From the NCBI GenBank assembly GCA_002786025.1, contig NHNW01000063.1, positions 159,600-223,599 of the forward strand: 64,000 bases of DNA, given 5' to 3'. The notes under the pieces were generated by a model, which did not search any database, had not been told where the DNA came from, and saw only the letters and a list, made by a program, of their open reading frames with translations. This DNA is from Zasmidium citrigriseum (lineage: Eukaryota; Ascomycota; Dothideomycetes; Mycosphaerellales; Mycosphaerellaceae). Both the position numbers and the translations under genes were made by a program. Below, piece after piece: positions 47,629-57,900 of this stretch (position 1 is the first letter of the stretch; every line of letters begins with the position of its first letter).

Positions 47629-49635
47629 ATGGAGTCAAGTCAGTCGGCGAAGACAGAGGAGCGATATCCTTACCACCAAAAGCCCTTGCGTTCGAGGCAT
47701 AGCGAGATCAGGGTGCTGCGCTTCGATGGCGACGAGATAACACCCGACAGACCACTAGAATGCACCTTTCTGGTCCTTTCTTTGGAGCCAAACCCGCCGC
47801 CAGGAGCCTGGCCAGCAGACGAGTTGACATGCGAAACCCCTGCCAAGGGCCTGGCCTACAGTGCGGTATCATACACCTGGGGCCACAATCCCGAGACTGC
47901 TTTGATGAAGATCGATGGATTTTCTGTTCAAGTTCCGCTGAACACAGAAATTGCCCTTTATCGGCTGCTAATGCACAAATTCCGGGATCCAGGAGATCGA
48001 CCGCCTCTGCTCTGGATCGACGCATTGTGCATCGACCAGCAAAATCTGGAAGAGAAAAGCCAACAAGTGGCGATGATGGGAACAGTCTATTGCTGCGCCG
48101 AGGAGGTCCTCGTATGGCTCGGCGAAGACAACAATGGCCACGGTCCGGAGTTGAGAGTCCTGTTGAAAGAGATATATGACGACTGTGCTCGAGCGACTGA
48201 CGACTTTGCGAAGTTGCAAGAGACCTTTTACCCGAAAAAGGAAGCGGGCATGAGATTGGTCACACATCGCCATCTGTGGTCTGGGGCCCTAAAGACTCAT
48301 ATCATTGACAGGCCAGACTTCACTCTAGCCAAATGGAGGCTTTTGATAGAGTTCTACTCATTGCGGTGGTTCTCTAGAGTGTGGATTGTTCAAGAAGTTC
48401 TGAAAGCGAAGCAAGCCACCATCCACTGGGGCGATGTATCCATTTCCTGGCCGGTTGTCTCGCTAGCGGCGCAGTGGATGCAATATGGAAGCAATGGTAC
48501 TGCATCGGTCGAAGATGTGCAGGTCTTGTACGCAGTGGGTCAGACAATCGCTGCTATTGCGCACGCAACAATCCTCTATACGATGGGCTCCTTTGCTCTT
48601 GGATCGGCCCGCGGCGGCATCGGAACAGCCTCAGAGTACACTCTCGCGTCCTTGTTGTTCAACTCCGCGGCGTTCAACACTACGGATGCCCGAGATAGTG
48701 TCTACGCACTGCTTGGGCTACTCTCACCGCGTGCGCGGAGAATTGTCGAGAGCTATGCGGACATGGTTCCGGACTACGGCTTCGACGTTGCGACGGTCTT
48801 TACTGAGGCCACGAAAGCTCTCATATCGACCACACGAGGTGCGGGCACTTTCCTCAAGCTCGCAGGACTTCACCAGGCCACACAGCCCAATTGTGATGCC
48901 CTGCCTTCGTGGGTGCCGAGATGGGGCCAGCGAGCGGATGGATCACACGGGAATTGCAAGCCACTCATCAACCCGAACAGTGCCGGTATCTTCACTCCGC
49001 CCCTGGACGTCAACGGAATGCCACGCTTCTCCAAGGTCCTTCACACAAAAGCACACTTCGTAGATACGGTGTCTATCTTGGGACCCGCCATCCCGCCAGT
49101 CAATCTTCCTCACGACCCATCACTGAGCGAAGGCATGTTCGCTGACTTGGCTGCCAAAATCCTCGAAATTCGCGAGCTGGCAAACGCCTCAACGGACACA
49201 GTACAATCATCAGATTCCTTGGCCCGAACCATTTGCTGCGGCCACACCGCCGACGGCGAGCTGGTAGAGAAAGCCGAGGGCTTCCTCGCAAAGTTCGAAC
49301 CTACACTCCACGTCTATGAGAACTACAAGCCAGGTATGATTGTCCCCATTCCCGTCGTTTCCTTCCAACTCGCGATCACGGGGAACAGCATCAACCGCCA
49401 TTTTTTCATCAGTTCGGAAGGCCGGTTCGGTATGGCGCCTCCAGGGACCCAAGTAGGCGATCAGGTCGCATTTCTCTTCGGCCACGCTTGGCCGTTCATT
49501 GTCAGACCTGTTGATGATCACTGGGTCTTGATAGGTGATGTATATATCGATGGACTTATGGATGGATTTCATTTTGCGAAGCTGCGTGAAAACGGAGATC
49601 TGGAGAAGGATACGCAGTGGATTGATATTCACTGA
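47629..49635 (+). CDS. Heterokaryon incompatibility (HET) domain protein
   Basis: Intronless, 668 residues. The HET domain begins at about residue 75 with LAYSAVSYTWGHNP and continues with LLWIDALCIDQQN, QQVAMMGTVYCCAEEVLVWLG, all signature blocks. After it, helical sequence includes WRLLIEFYSLRWFSRVWIVQE and DARDSVYALLGLL, also typical of the long HET group. The C-terminal part has no recognised partner domain (no NACHT or WD repeats). HET proteins act in nonself recognition and cell death in filamentous fungi. It flanks the predicted metabolite cluster but is probably not part of it. Confidence 0.9.
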   Translation: MESSQSAKTEERYPYHQKPLRSRHSEIRVLRFDGDEITPDRPLECTFLVLSLEPNPPPGAWPADELTCETPAKGLAYSAVSYTWGHNPETALMKIDGFSVQVPLNTEIALYRLLMHKFRDPGDRPPLLWIDALCIDQQNLEEKSQQVAMMGTVYCCAEEVLVWLGEDNNGHGPELRVLLKEIYDDCARATDDFAKLQETFYPKKEAGMRLVTHRHLWSGALKTHIIDRPDFTLAKWRLLIEFYSLRWFSRVWIVQEVLKAKQATIHWGDVSISWPVVSLAAQWMQYGSNGTASVEDVQVLYAVGQTIAAIAHATILYTMGSFALGSARGGIGTASEYTLASLLFNSAAFNTTDARDSVYALLGLLSPRARRIVESYADMVPDYGFDVATVFTEATKALISTTRGAGTFLKLAGLHQATQPNCDALPSWVPRWGQRADGSHGNCKPLINPNSAGIFTPPLDVNGMPRFSKVLHTKAHFVDTVSILGPAIPPVNLPHDPSLSEGMFADLAAKILEIRELANASTDTVQSSDSLARTICCGHTADGELVEKAEGFLAKFEPTLHVYENYKPGMIVPIPVVSFQLAITGNSINRHFFISSEGRFGMAPPGTQVGDQVAFLFGHAWPFIVRPVDDHWVLIGDVYIDGLMDGFHFAKLRENGDLEKDTQWIDIH

Positions 49636-50116
49636 CGGAGGGAGGGGTGATCTTGCATGTGATGATGGCGATCAGGGCGTCGATTGTCGTCGTCGTCGTC
49701 ATACAAGAACGGCTGCCGGTACTGCAAAAATCTCTGATGGAGCCGAAACTTCATGTATATCGACATCAGCCTCAACGACATCTGAAGCAACGTTACTCAG
49801 GCAAGAGCTATAAGTCGTTCGCTATCACACAGACAAACGTGGTCGGCCTGGCTACGAAGCTCTTGGAAGTAAAAGAATATTCTAAATACGGCATGCGAGA
49901 CGTGTCCGAGCAATGGGATGCATCGCATAAGAGGCTTCTCACCGCGACCCTTCCCCCAGAGATCGCCAGCTGTCAAACATCGAGTGGATCATCCCAATCA
50001 GGAAAGCATGTCGACTGGCTGAAGCACCCTCGGTACCATCAAGACAGCTTCTATCTTTTCAAATCGAAGAAGAGGGCTTCAAAAACTTGGGTGTCACATG
50101 AGTAGTCTACAGTCTA
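49636..50116. other. Convergent spacer between the HET gene and the P450 gene
   Basis: About 480 bp. A 152-codon plus-strand frame (49647-50105) has no motifs and overlaps nothing conserved; I do not call it. Confidence 0.4.
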
Positions 50117-51824
50117 TCACAATTTCGCTTCGTTGCATCGATATTGAACATATACCTTTCGAGATGGCTTTCGAGCACTGAAATTGTTCTTCTCAAACTG
50201 TGGCATCTCTGTTGCGTCCTTGCCACTTTTATCAACCATTGAGAACTCGTCAAAGTAGGCCACCCAAAAGGCAATGATGACATTCGTTTCCAGCTTTGCA
50301 AACCGTGTGCCAAGGCAAGGGTGCCTTGTTCATTGGGTCAGCCATCATAAACGGAGCAGGATGTTCAAAGCTGCCAACATACCTTCCTTGCCCCCAGCCT
50401 GTCCAAGCATACGTCTGCTTCTTGTCTTCGGCTCGATCAGGGAGATATCTCGACGGATCCCACTGGTCTGAGTCCTTGAAGATCGATGGGTTGTGATGCA
50501 TGTCGCCGACAGCCATGGCAACATACCCTTTGCCTGGGATCACGTAGCCAGGAGAGCCGGGAATGGGAATATCATCATCGCTCACATTGCGGCGGAAGTA
50601 CGTCCCGGGTAACGTTAGCCGTATCGTTTCTCTTAGGCAGAGATAGATCATTGGAAAATCCTCTTCCCATCCAGTAAACGGAACACTCATCAAGCGTTCT
50701 GGTAGAGATCGAGACTTGTCTGGAGAATATCTGTCGGCCGCCGCTTCTACTTCTTCACGTACGCGGGCCCTCCACTCGGGATTTCGTGCGAGGCAGATCA
50801 CAATCCAAGCAGCATTGATACCGGTGTTCAGCTGTCCCGAGAACAATGCGGCCACAACGAACTATGCAAACAGGAATCAGCACGACCCAAAGTAGATTCT
50901 GGGAGACTATTTGATTGTGCTCGCCCCGGGAGTCATTCAGACGGAACGTACCTGAATCGTGTCGGTAAGGCTGTCACCTTGGTCGAGCAGGTATTGCACT
51001 GCATCATCTTCTCTGCGGCCCTCTTTTTGCCTCTTCTCGACCAGCTTCTTGAAGATCAGGTACAGTCTGACCCCTGAATACATCCGTCGAACTTTGTTCC
51101 ATAGTGGAAGCCAGGGGAACATGATCATAAGAGCGTTGGAAGAACCCTCTACATCCTCGAACAAGCCCAGCGTCTTGGTGATCATCTCCGGGCTGTCTGT
51201 GACCTCCTTGCATCCAACATTGCGCATGGTGAGCTGATAGACGATCCGATAAATGCTCTCGAAAGGATCCGTGACTCCACGCCGATCGGCTGCAAGTGTC
51301 TTCATTGAGTTGTTGACATCTTCGAGAAGCCCTTGAAGGCTATCAGACAGCTTGTTTCCTCTCATCATGGCCGTTAATCTCGTTTTGAATTTGGCAACGA
51401 ATGCCATCATTTCGGTGGTCTCCTCTCCAGTGGCCATCTTGTTGCTCTCGGCGGACGGCGCGCCGGCCAGGAGAGCCTGATAGCCCTCATTGAATCCAAG
51501 TCGACGATCTTCGAAGAACAGTTTGCGTGGTTCTTCAGTCCGGCCACAGATACCAATTACAGGATGTTGGCCTGCGTAGAAGGAGAAATGGCCGGTCTTA
51601 GATTCCGCTTGGGCTTCCTTCACCCAGTCGGCTCGATGAGTGAAGAACCCCAGTGAGCCCACGATTGGCCATGATAAACTTGTCAAAGGCGGAGTGTTCT
51701 TTGGAAAGGCCTCCTTATGGAAAAGATACTTGAAGAGAGCAGTCAACAGAATCAGAGCTCCAACAGATGCTGCGAGCGTGACCTGGTTGACATTTGCGGC
51801 GTCCAGCGAGTAGTAAGCCGCCAT
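50117..51824 (-). CDS. Cytochrome P450 monooxygenase
   Basis: Three exons (50952-51824, 50383-50861, 50117-50324) encode 519 residues from ATG 51824. A membrane anchor (VGALILLTALFKYLF) precedes a proline-rich hinge (PKNTPPLTSLSWPIVG). The I-helix reads LFSGQLNTGINAAW, the ExxR pair is in CLRETIRL, and the haem-binding loop WGQGRHPCLGTRFAKLE carries the cysteine ligand; it is assembled across the last intron. Tryptophan replaces the usual first phenylalanine of the loop, as in the CYP51-like clan of fungal P450s. It is the first of four clustered genes and should oxidise an intermediate of the pathway. Confidence 0.92.
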
Positions 51825-52313
51825 CGTCCTGCTGTTCTCGTCTGAACGGATAATCACAGCATGTATTCGTCCTTCAGTCAATGTTGCCGTTCTTCTAACC
51901 GAAAAGAGGGACGGTCTCGCCGAAGGATGAAGTCGTCAAGCTGCAGGCGCTAATGTCGAGTTCGGGATATCTGTGCAGGAACACGTTGGCCACCAAGACA
52001 GTCTATGACGCAGATGCATGGCATTGATGAGGGAACGAAGCCCGACAAGATGCATCGGTGGGTATTACCAAGAGCAATACAGCATTGACTCTTGGTCGTG
52101 GGTCCTGTTGGTCGCCTGAAGCACATTGGCTTTCGAAAAGATCGACATGTTCAGCTCATGCCGGGTTCGTGATCCTTCCGAAGTTGGCGTATTAAGGGGG
52201 AATCATTTTTTTGTACAGCATATTGACTCCAGACACCATTGCTTGCCGATTTTCAACTGAGATGAGTCCTGAACATGGAGAATAATGTAAAGAAGCGTCG
52301 CGGTTGAGGCTGA
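51825..52313. promoter_or_regulatory. Spacer between the P450 and SDR genes
   Basis: About 490 bp with the P450 promoter and the SDR 3' flank. Nothing specific recognised. Confidence 0.35.
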
Positions 52314-53243
52314 TCAAATCGCAGAAGGCCACTTTGAGCCTCCTTGCAGAACCAGCTCCTTTTCAGTCCAATCCCAAAGTCGTGTCTCGAGCTCCACGTC
52401 TTTGATGAACTTGTTGTCATCTTTCGTCTTACCAGGACTAGGGTGGTAGAACGTCCCTGACCTGACCGTCTCTTCGTCAGGCAAGCCTTCTCGAGTACCA
52501 AGTGCACACCATATCGGGAGCTTCACCGCTTCTTCCACGGTGATTCCGGTAAGCCATAAAGCCAGTGGTGCGAGGAATGTATTCGTGAACCAATCCAGCC
52601 CATCAGTGTGCTGCCAAAGATCTGTCTTCACGTTGCCAGGACAAAGAGACGCAAAGGTCATCGATGGATATAACTTGGCTAGGTGTTGCATGGCCAGTAT
52701 CATGGCAAGCTTTGATTGACCATAGCGTGCTATGGCTGCCAGATCTGCCGCTGAGGTCTTGAGGTGATCCAGAGACACTCCTTCTGCCGGTGGGAAGAGC
52801 AGACCACTGATCGAGCTGACGGCGACAACTCGCACATCAGATTGTTGTAATGTAAGAAGCATCTTTGGCATCAGTAGCTGAGCAAGGAGCATGTGTCCCA
52901 GATAGTTGACACCAAAGTGAATTTCGTAGCCATCATTGGTGGTGCCAGGTTTCCGGGAGGAGATCCCAGCATTAAGGAAGAGAAGATCAAGTCGATCGTT
53001 GGTTTCGTTGAATTGTCGTGCACAATCTCGAACACTTGACAAGTCCGTCAAGTCCAATGGCAGGTAGGTAATGCGGACATTTGGATGGTCCTGAGCAAGA
53101 GTGGCCAGTGCAGCTTCAGCCTTGTCCTTGTTGCGCGCACAGAGGTAAATACAGGCTGGTTCGAGCGCTGCTACAGCTTTGATGATGCCATAGCCGATGC
53201 CTGTATTTCCACCAGTGACTATCGAAGCACTGAATGTCAGCAT
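52314..53243 (-). CDS. Short-chain dehydrogenase/reductase
   Basis: Intronless, 309 residues. The Rossmann motif IVTGGNTGIGYG, the LFLNAGISS segment (NAG), VVAVSSISG (catalytic serine) and RYGQSKLAM (Tyr-x3-Lys) are all intact, so an active NAD(P)-dependent oxidoreductase is expected. SLCPGNVKTDLW after the active site is typical of the classical/retinol dehydrogenase-like fungal SDRs. The N-terminus starts immediately at the first strand, without leader. Shares a 398-bp divergent promoter with the acyltransferase gene, which supports co-regulation. Confidence 0.92.
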   Translation of the reverse strand: MLTFSASIVTGGNTGIGYGIIKAVAALEPACIYLCARNKDKAEAALATLAQDHPNVRITYLPLDLTDLSSVRDCARQFNETNDRLDLLFLNAGISSRKPGTTNDGYEIHFGVNYLGHMLLAQLLMPKMLLTLQQSDVRVVAVSSISGLLFPPAEGVSLDHLKTSAADLAAIARYGQSKLAMILAMQHLAKLYPSMTFASLCPGNVKTDLWQHTDGLDWFTNTFLAPLALWLTGITVEEAVKLPIWCALGTREGLPDEETVRSGTFYHPSPGKTKDDNKFIKDVELETRLWDWTEKELVLQGGSKWPSAI

Positions 53244-53641
53244 TGATTATCCAATAGACCCCGGGGCCTGCGTACCCAGTACCACCTTCCCTCTAAGTGA
53301 AGTTGTCTCCATGACTGCACGGAGGTAGCCCAAGTGTGACAAACGAATGCTCAAGAAGCACATGCAGGCAGGCGATATGAGATCAGGTTCTGTCGATTAC
53401 AGTTAGTCAATACCAAATATCGTGCAGGTCAGGTTATCTCGACCTGCGTGGCTGCCCGCATTCACTCGAGCTGAATGATGATCGGCAGGCGTGCAGATCT
53501 CGGCGACACTTGTCCCGAACAGGGCTTCTTTTCACAACAAAACTCAAGATTGTGTGAATACCACTAGTTCACGCAGCCAACTTCACGCTCAACTTCACTC
53601 TGAGCCCAGCTACATGCGCTGTTTCGATGACTTGACCGAAG
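53244..53641. promoter_or_regulatory. Shared divergent promoter of the SDR and acyltransferase genes
   Basis: A 398-bp head-to-head spacer between two cluster genes. I see no clear palindromic Zn2Cys6 site. The stretch is short enough that one regulator could serve both genes. Confidence 0.45.
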
Positions 53642-54913
53642 ATGTTTGAAACGTTGCCTCAGCTGCTCTGCCATCCAGTCACAGCACTTGGATTGCAATG
53701 TGCAGCGTCTACAATTGCCATCGGACTACGCCACGATACTTCATTCTCCTCGAGGCTCATCCGCATTCTGGTAACTCCAGTCCATGTTGGGTGTGCTGCC
53801 ATTGTCGTGGTCAAGGGCCGGGACCATGTGCGTTCTTCTTGGGCAGCATGGATTGCCGGCTTCAGCCTTTCCACAGCCCTTCGATGCCTGGGAGAATGCT
53901 TCCTCAAAGGAGACAATGACTCCAAGAACCAACGGGTCAAAAGGAATGAAGACGACTTGCGCAAGTACGACGAGAGCGCCAAATCAAAGTCCTCGTCTGC
54001 GGTGAGATGGTTCCTGCGCAACTTGAGCAAATTGATGGACTTTCGCCAACTCAACAAACCAGACGAGGCCAAGAACTCGCCACGGTTTTCAGCCAAAGAT
54101 CCAAATTATGTTCCGACTCGGGCACGCTTCTTGGTCAACACCGCCGCAGAAATGATGCTGAGCTACCTTGTCGTCGATGTCTTGACTGGCTCGCCGCTCC
54201 CCGATACAGCTCTCGTCGACTTCGCTCCAGCACGGATGCACTTCTTCACCCGGTTGAGGTCAGTGACGGGACCGGAGCTTGGCCTGAGATTCATGTTGCC
54301 GGTCACTGTCTTCGCAGTGGGGGCAGCCCTTTTAAAGCTTGGGCACGATGTCTTCGCTTTTGCTGCTGTTGGAAGTGGCATGTCTCCTCCAGAAGACTGG
54401 CGGCCACAGTTCGGCTCAATCACAGAGGCCTTTACTCTTCGTAAATGGTGGGGCGAAGTATGGCACCAGAACCTCCGAATCACCTTCACTACTTGGTCCG
54501 ATTGGATTGCTCACAAAGTGCTCCGCTTGCCGCGGTCGAGTGAGAGCCAGGTCACAAGGCTGATAACACGGTACTCGAAACTTGTACTCGCATTTGGCAT
54601 ATCGGGGCTGCTGCATCTACTGGTTGAGGTAGCATCGGGCGTTCCCATTACCAAAGCAAAACCGACCGTCTTCTTCCTCTACCAGGCGCTTGGTATCATA
54701 ATCGAAGACGCAGCGCAAGCTTGTTACAAGAACGACCCTAAAGGCAAGGCGGCGCCAATATGGACCCGTTTGGTTGGATACGTATGGGTGTGGAGCTTCA
54801 TGGCGTGGTCAGTGCCGTGGTGGATCTATCCTCCAACGCATTACTATGCATTGCAGGGCCAGGCGCCGCGAAGTCTTGTGCCTTTTAGTGTGATACGTTG
54901 GAGCTGGACGTAA
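53642..54913 (+). CDS. Wax synthase/MBOAT-like acyltransferase (fungal secondary-metabolite O-acetyltransferase type)
   Basis: Intronless, 423 residues with several membrane helices. The motif FTLRKWWGEVWHQNLR followed by GISGLLHLLVEVASG is characteristic of the membrane-bound wax-synthase-like family that O-acetylates terpenes, polyketides and other products in fungi; the histidine in SGLLHLL is the presumed catalytic residue. The C-terminus is hydrophobic (RLVGYVWVWSFMAWSVPWW). Ends only 38 bp before the convergent NRPS stop. Role inferred: acylation of the NRPS-derived product. Confidence 0.88.
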   Translation: MFETLPQLLCHPVTALGLQCAASTIAIGLRHDTSFSSRLIRILVTPVHVGCAAIVVVKGRDHVRSSWAAWIAGFSLSTALRCLGECFLKGDNDSKNQRVKRNEDDLRKYDESAKSKSSSAVRWFLRNLSKLMDFRQLNKPDEAKNSPRFSAKDPNYVPTRARFLVNTAAEMMLSYLVVDVLTGSPLPDTALVDFAPARMHFFTRLRSVTGPELGLRFMLPVTVFAVGAALLKLGHDVFAFAAVGSGMSPPEDWRPQFGSITEAFTLRKWWGEVWHQNLRITFTTWSDWIAHKVLRLPRSSESQVTRLITRYSKLVLAFGISGLLHLLVEVASGVPITKAKPTVFFLYQALGIIIEDAAQACYKNDPKGKAAPIWTRLVGYVWVWSFMAWSVPWWIYPPTHYYALQGQAPRSLVPFSVIRWSWT

Positions 54914-54951
54914 TCATGGGCGTTTTGATTCACATCGGATCTTGCGCCATC

Positions 54952-57900
54952 TCAGCTGGTGATTTGTCGACTCAATAGACACGCCTGCGAAGACTTTGTG
55001 GGATACCGCAGCAGCTCTCGAACACTGGCAACCTGTCCATGCCGTTCATAGAACTTTGAGAGGAGCAGTACTGAAATGATGTCTGCTCCGCATTCAGCCA
55101 TGGTCGGCTCGTTCATGCCATGATTCCCAGTCGTGCGTCCATTTGCGATACCTCTGTCGGTGTGAGACGCTTCGGTGGAGAGGCCAACTTCTCTCCAGCC
55201 CGTATTGACCAGATCCAGCATGCCAGTCGAATCCGATGTCAGATTCGTGCTGATCTCCGTGTTCGGTTGGCTCTCTCGCGCATCTGGCATGTTGTAGTGA
55301 CCGATATTCTGCGCAACATCGTTTTGCAGATCGTGTAGTCTTTGCTGTGGATGGTCGCTCATGGCGTTGAGCACACACTGCAAGCATTTGATGATCCACT
55401 CGCCTTGTTGAGCCGGAAGCACTCCAGGAGCAAATCTAATCTCAACATGTAGCTCGTCCGTTTCCTTCTTTGGCGTTGCGATGACATATATATCAGCAGA
55501 ATCACCCAGATCGCCTGTATGTGAGATTTTGACCTCAGCATCGCCGATTCTGAAGCCTTGGTCTGGAGTTCCAGCCGCTTGATATGCCAGGACAGAACCA
55601 AATCTCACCCAGGCTGGCCAGTCCGTACAGTTTCGAACGATCCTGGTAAATCCAACACTCTGGTGCGGAATGATGGACTTGGCTTCGCCATGAAGTTGTG
55701 CAACCACCGATACCAAGGTCTCAGCTGGCCCCAGATTGGTTCGCACAGGCAGTGTGTTGACGAGGGGGCCTCGAACTTGATCAAGGTCTTTCAAGCGGCT
55801 GAAACGGCCAGCGTTGACTTCACCGAACACAACGTCATTTTCTTGCAGTGCTAAGGACAAGACAATCGCCCATGCGGCTTTGACGATCGTTGACGGCGTA
55901 TTGAGAGAGGACTTCTCGATTGCGCTTAGTTGAGTACGGAATTGATGGTATTCAGTAAGCGGTGATCCGAGTATGAGCGTCGGAGACGGTGGTGCAAGGC
56001 GTGACATGTGCGAGCCCTGAAGTCGGGCTTTCCAAAAGGCGATAGATGAGTCGATGTTCTGTCTTTCACAGTACGATATCCAGGAGTTGAAAGGTGGGCC
56101 TTGAGACAAGCTGCGGCCGATGTATGCTGCCCTGAGATCCTCGAAGAGAAGGTCAAGCGAGAATGCATCATACAGAGCATGATGTATATCGAGCAGAAGC
56201 CTGTGGCAACTTCCCTGATCTGCCAAAAGGTGAAAGCGGGCCAGAGGGCCGTCGCTGGGTAACTCGTCTGTAGTGAATCGTGAATCATTTTCACAGTAGA
56301 CTGTGATAATCGGTCGTTTGATCGCTTCATGTTCGAGAACGGCTTGATACAGTCGAGATTCCTGCTGTACAAAGACCGTGCGGAGGATGGTATGATGGCG
56401 GACCACCGCCTCGCAAGCAGCCTTAAGTCGAACGACGTTAAGAGCAGGACTGAAGTCAAGCTCAAATGTGACGTGATATCCGTCAGCTCGGCGTTGTCCA
56501 ATTGCCAGCATAGATGCTTGTGCATCTGTTGCGGGCATTATGCGCTTGATGCGACTTCCGAAGATAGTATATGCCGATGAAGTGAACGGTTGGTCTTGTT
56601 CAGGAACGTCCAGCCACCAATCTTGGGAATCGTCAGCAGAGGAAGAGGCCATGGCAGCGAGGGAAGCAAGCGAAGCATCGCTCAGAAGATCTGCAGTGGT
56701 GATGCTAAGCTCCTTCTTGCGTAGTGAGTTGGCGGCCTGCATTGCACGAATCGAGTCTCCACCAAGTTGTAGGAATGTACTTTCTCGACCAACATCTTCG
56801 GGTTTCAAGGACAGCACCTTCGCCCAGACTGCCTGCAATTCCACTTCCTTGGGAGTCGTAGGTGGAGTCTTCGTCTGCTCAGGCTCCCGACTATGCCATT
56901 GAATTTTGGAGATATCTTGAGTCTTCAGCCAGTTCTTCACTGCCGTGCGATCGAGTTTCGCGGAGGTCGTTCGAGGCAATGATTCGACGGCTAACCAGAT
57001 CGTGGGAACCATGTAAGTCGGTAACTTTGATCGTATATAAGACAGCGCAGCAGCCATGGGCGAGGTAGATTCAGCAGCAGTATTTCCAGTCAGTGGCTTG
57101 ATCGCAGATTTGTTTGACATGCCTTTCTGAGCAATCCCAACGACCGCCACAACTTCAGTGCGGCCAGCATGAATCTTAGTAGTGGTGTATACTTCTTTGA
57201 TGTGTCCAGAGTCCCTGATAGCGGCTTCAAGTTCGCCCAGGTCAAATCTTTGGCCACGTACCTTGACCAAATTGTCGCGACGGCCGATGAAAGTAATGCT
57301 ACCGTCTTCATTGTATCGAGCCAGATCGCCAGTTCGGAAAGCACGGTGCGAACAGCCATCGTGCACAGGTGCCCACGCTGGTGGCTTGATGAATCCAGCT
57401 GTAGTGGTGGCGATTTTGTCCTCTAGATATCCGCGAGCAACTCCTGGGCCTACCACGCAAATTTCTCCAGCACTCCCGATAGGTACGAGGTCGTCAGCCT
57501 TGTCCGGGTTGATGAGCCAAATACTGCATCCTACTGCAGCGCCGATGCTGTCAGGATACGGAGACTTTGTCGTTACCTCCGCAATGGCACTCAACACAGA
57601 TGTTTCGCAAGGACCCCAGCCGTTGAAAAGGCGATATTTCGTACTGCTTCCCCAAGTAGTGACAATGTCACTACCGATCGCTTCTCCTGCAGAAACCACT
57701 GTCCGCAGCGAAGGAAGCTCGTCAGGCGCGAGAGTACGCAATACAGTCGGCGTGAGAATCATCCAGTCCACTCCAATTTCTTGGATGTATTGCGATAGCG
57801 TTGATGATCGTTGATCTTCTGATGGCACACAAAGAGTCCCTCCAAACAGCAGTGCACCAAAGGTCTCACCCAAGCTGATATCCCACACATTAGCAGCAAA

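Noticed and set aside
49647..50105. A 152-codon plus-strand frame after the HET gene.
   Set aside because: No domain, starts within 12 bp of the HET stop, and composition is unremarkable; probably fortuitous.
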